From assembly GCA_017635565.1 (NCBI GenBank), contig JAGBLE010000016.1, positions 1 to 36,812 on the forward strand: a stretch of DNA of 36,812 nucleotides, in the 5' to 3' direction. The notes beneath the pieces are model-generated. The model did no database searches. It worked only from the letters and a program-made list of their open reading frames with translations, and was not told the origin of the DNA. Position numbers and translations under genes: made by a program. The DNA comes from Bacilli bacterium (GTDB taxonomy: Bacteria > Bacillota_I > Bacilli_A > RFN20 > CAG-826). Shown here one piece after another: positions 34,775 through 36,812 of this stretch; the first letter of the stretch is position 1, and every line of letters begins with the position of its first letter.

Positions 34775-35809
34775 ATGAAGATGACATTTAGATGGTATGG
34801 TGAAAAAGATACTATTCCATTAACTTATATCAAACAAATCCCAAATATGTCTGGAGTGGTAACAGCAGTTTATGATGTTCCTGTTGGAGAAGTTTGGCCA
34901 AGCGAAAAAATTGCTAGATTAAAACAGTTATGCGATGAAGCTGGACTTGAAATGGAAGTTATTGAATCTGTTCCTGTTCATGAAGATATTAAACTTGGTA
35001 AACCAAATCGAGATCAATTAATTGCAAATTATCGAGAAACCATCAAGAACCTCGGTAAATTTGGTGTAAAGTGCATTTGTTATAACTTCATGCCAGTTTT
35101 TGATTGGTTACGCACAGAACTAAAATCAAAGAATGAAGATGGTAGTACTTCCTTATCATATTGTCATGAAGAATTAATGAAATTAGATCCAAAAAATCTT
35201 CATCTTCCAGGGTGGGATGAAAGCTATTCACTCGATGAATTAAATTCTTTATTAGAAGAATATAAAAATATTTCACACGAACAATTATTTGATAATCTCG
35301 TTTATTTCTTAAATGGGATTATGCCAGCGTGTGATGAAGCCGGAATCAACATGGCGATTCATCCGGATGATCCACCTTGGGATATGTTTGGCTTACCTAG
35401 GATTATTACTTCTAAAGAAAGCTATGACAAAATGATTGAGCGAGTTCCAAACAAACATAATGGCTTTACCTTTTGCACTGGTAGTTTAGGTGCTGGAAGA
35501 TTTAATGATTTACCATATATGGCAAAAAAATATGCGGACAGAATTTATTTTGCCCATATTAGACAACTCAAATATAGTGGCGAACTAGATTTTAAAGAAG
35601 CAGGTCACCTAACTTCTTCTGGAGATTTAGATATTTACTCAATCGTAAAAGCTTTAGTCGAAGGTGGATTTAACGGATATGTTAGACCAGACCATGGACG
35701 TAATATCTGGGGAGAAGACAATAAACCAGGATATGGACTTTATGACCGCGCCTTAGGAGCGATGTATTTAAGCGGTTTATTTGAAGCAATTGAAAAGGAG
35801 AAGAGATAA
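34775..35809 (+). CDS. uxuA: Mannonate dehydratase
   Basis: A 344-residue enzyme that dehydrates D-mannonate to 2-keto-3-deoxy-D-gluconate in glucuronate degradation. The N-terminus MKMTFRWYGEKDTIPLTYIKQIP and the blocks CICYNFMPVFDWLRTEL and NMAIHPDDPPWDMFGLPRI (metal-binding His and Asp), followed by HIRQLKYSG and RPDHGR, are typical of UxuA TIM barrels. A GGTGATTT site and a TATAAT (34752-34757) precede the ATG. It is co-transcribed with an SDR oxidoreductase starting one base after its stop and is divergent from a GPH symporter, a typical hexuronate module. No uronate isomerase or KDG kinase is in the window. Confidence 0.96.
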   Translation: MKMTFRWYGEKDTIPLTYIKQIPNMSGVVTAVYDVPVGEVWPSEKIARLKQLCDEAGLEMEVIESVPVHEDIKLGKPNRDQLIANYRETIKNLGKFGVKCICYNFMPVFDWLRTELKSKNEDGSTSLSYCHEELMKLDPKNLHLPGWDESYSLDELNSLLEEYKNISHEQLFDNLVYFLNGIMPACDEAGINMAIHPDDPPWDMFGLPRIITSKESYDKMIERVPNKHNGFTFCTGSLGAGRFNDLPYMAKKYADRIYFAHIRQLKYSGELDFKEAGHLTSSGDLDIYSIVKALVEGGFNGYVRPDHGRNIWGEDNKPGYGLYDRALGAMYLSGLFEAIEKEKR

Positions 35810-35810
35810 G

Positions 35811-36659
35811 ATGAAACTTCCAATCAATACAGATTTAAAAGGTAAAGTAGCGGTTGTTACTGGAGCTGGTGGAGTAATTTGCTCAATGATTGCAAAAGCC
35901 CTTGCACAAAGCGGTGCAAAAGTTGCTCTTCTTGATTTGAATGAAGACTCCGCAAAAAAATACGCTGAAGAAATTACTTGTTCGGGTGGAATTGCTAAAG
36001 GATATAAGGCAAACGTTTTAGACAAAGAAAGCCTAAAGAAATGCCATGAATTAGTCCTAAAGGACCTTGGTAAATGTGACATTTTGGTAAATGGTGCAGG
36101 CGGAAATAATCCACGCGCAACAACTGATAAAGAATATTTTGAAAGTGGAGATCTTGATAGTGACACTAAATCATTTTTCGATTTAGAACAAAGTGGAGTT
36201 GAATTTGTTTTTAATCTTAATTTCATCGGAACTTTACTTCCAACTCAAGAATTTGCAAAAGATATGGTTGATCGAGACGGATGCAATATTTTGAATATTT
36301 CAAGTATGAACGCCTATACACCATTAACAAAAATCCCTGCTTATAGTGGCGCTAAAGCAGCGGTTAGTAACTTCACTAAGTGGCTTGCAGTTCATTTCTC
36401 AAAAGTTGGAATAAGAGTGAACGCTATTGCTCCAGGCTTTTTCTCAACTAATCAAAATAAGAGTTTGTTATGGAATGAAGATGGAACCCCAACTGCAAGA
36501 ACAGGAAAAATTCTTGCTGCTACACCAATGGGAAGATTTGGTGAAATTGAAGAAATATTGGGTTCTGTTTTGTTCTTACTAAATAATGAAGCGGCAAGTT
36601 TTATTACAGGAGTGGTCATTCCTATTGATGGAGGATTCTCTTCTTATTCTGGAGTTTAA
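35811..36659 (+). CDS. SDR-family D-mannonate oxidoreductase (fructuronate reductase)
   Basis: A 282-residue short-chain dehydrogenase, likely reducing D-fructuronate to D-mannonate with NAD(P)H, the step before UxuA. The Rossmann motif is VTGAGGVICSMIAKAL (about 16-31). The NAG-like block LVNGAGGNNP follows, then the catalytic Ser in NISSMN, and Tyr-x-x-x-Lys in PAYSGAKAAV. The variant GGVIC in place of GxGIG is common in this subgroup as recalled. The ATG at 35811 lies one base after the uxuA stop with AAAAGGAG upstream; an in-frame start at 35781 inside uxuA is rejected. Pairing with uxuA supports the substrate. An IS30-type transposase end starts 27 bases after its stop. Confidence 0.88.
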   Translation: MKLPINTDLKGKVAVVTGAGGVICSMIAKALAQSGAKVALLDLNEDSAKKYAEEITCSGGIAKGYKANVLDKESLKKCHELVLKDLGKCDILVNGAGGNNPRATTDKEYFESGDLDSDTKSFFDLEQSGVEFVFNLNFIGTLLPTQEFAKDMVDRDGCNILNISSMNAYTPLTKIPAYSGAKAAVSNFTKWLAVHFSKVGIRVNAIAPGFFSTNQNKSLLWNEDGTPTARTGKILAATPMGRFGEIEEILGSVLFLLNNEAASFITGVVIPIDGGFSSYSGV

Positions 36660-36685
36660 TAAAAACTTTTCAGTAAATTGTAATC

Positions 36686-36812
36686 TTAAGTGCAACACTC
36701 AGAGATAGCATCAGACATCAATTTTGATGGAGATATCCAGTTGTTACATTTCCTAGGTCTATTGTTAATCAAATTCACTTTTTTATCAATATAAACCTGG
36801 GTATACCTACTT
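36686..36812 (-). mobile_element. IS30-family transposase, C-terminal part
   Basis: On the minus strand the last 42 codons of a transposase enter from the right edge, ending at TAA (36688-36686). The peptide includes DKKVNLINNRPRKCNNW followed by ISPSKLMSDAI. The block NNRPRKCxxWxxP is the well-known C-terminal signature of IS30-family DDE transposases. The bases after the stop (GATTACAATTTACTG on the minus strand, 36685-36671) resemble the end of an IS30-type terminal repeat. The element would thus end within about 27 bases of the SDR stop codon. The rest of the element lies outside the window. Confidence 0.8.

Noticed and set aside
35777-36226. 149-codon open frame antisense to the SDR gene
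   Set aside because: Opposite a clear SDR gene with matching motifs; no independent signal.

Overview
The window looks like the replication-origin region of a low-GC, AT-rich Gram-positive bacterium (Bacillota). The order dnaA-dnaN-yaaA(S4)-recF-gyrB-gyrA-serS is the classic Firmicutes/Mollicutes arrangement. A PPi-dependent pyruvate phosphate dikinase, DUF1538/P-II-like genes, a surface endonuclease with Ig-like repeats and hexuronate genes suggest a fermentative, probably gut-associated uncultured Bacilli or Erysipelotrichia-like lineage; this placement is inference. Tryptophan is encoded by TGG throughout and TGA ends some genes, so the standard bacterial code fits.

Layout. 1-1054: the N-terminus of a GH38 alpha-mannosidase (minus strand, cut by the window edge) and a divergent SGNH hydrolase. 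1055-3057: a bipartite oriC, with a DnaA-box cluster and a nested inverted repeat upstream of dnaA and one more box between dnaA and dnaN. 3058-11741: dnaN, then yaaA-recF-gyrB-gyrA, then serS. 11840-14485: ppdK, convergent with serS, with a structured leader. 14684-16240: an FGGY sugar kinase. 16241-16605: an apparently empty gap that holds a candidate 39-codon membrane peptide gene on the minus strand, with hairpins covering its ribosome binding site and start codon.

16606-20983 (minus): a TetR regulator and two ABC half-exporters forming a heterodimeric pump with one degenerate ATP site. 21133-24721: two ATP-grasp ligases around a GrpB-like protein, plus an RluD-type pseudouridine synthase. 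24776-27164: a DUF1538 membrane protein followed by two different P-II-like proteins, probably a regulated transport module. 27235-29467: a secreted, membrane-anchored endonuclease I family protein and a lysine-rich DUF2188 protein. 29522-31354 (minus): typA/bipA with a terminator-like hairpin in its leader. 31518-32846: a type B carboxylesterase. 32895-36659: a hexuronate module, with a GPH-type symporter (minus) divergent from mannonate dehydratase and a mannonate oxidoreductase of the SDR family. The right edge carries the C-terminus of an IS30-family transposase (36686-36812, minus).

Best candidates for something undescribed are the small hydrophobic peptide gene at 16358-16477, the DUF1538 plus dual P-II-like module, and the ATP-grasp/GrpB/RimK-like operon. 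The gyrase subunits also carry unusual residues at two positions known for quinolone resistance. No tRNA, rRNA or CRISPR array was seen. All assignments come from reading motifs by eye; no database search was run.
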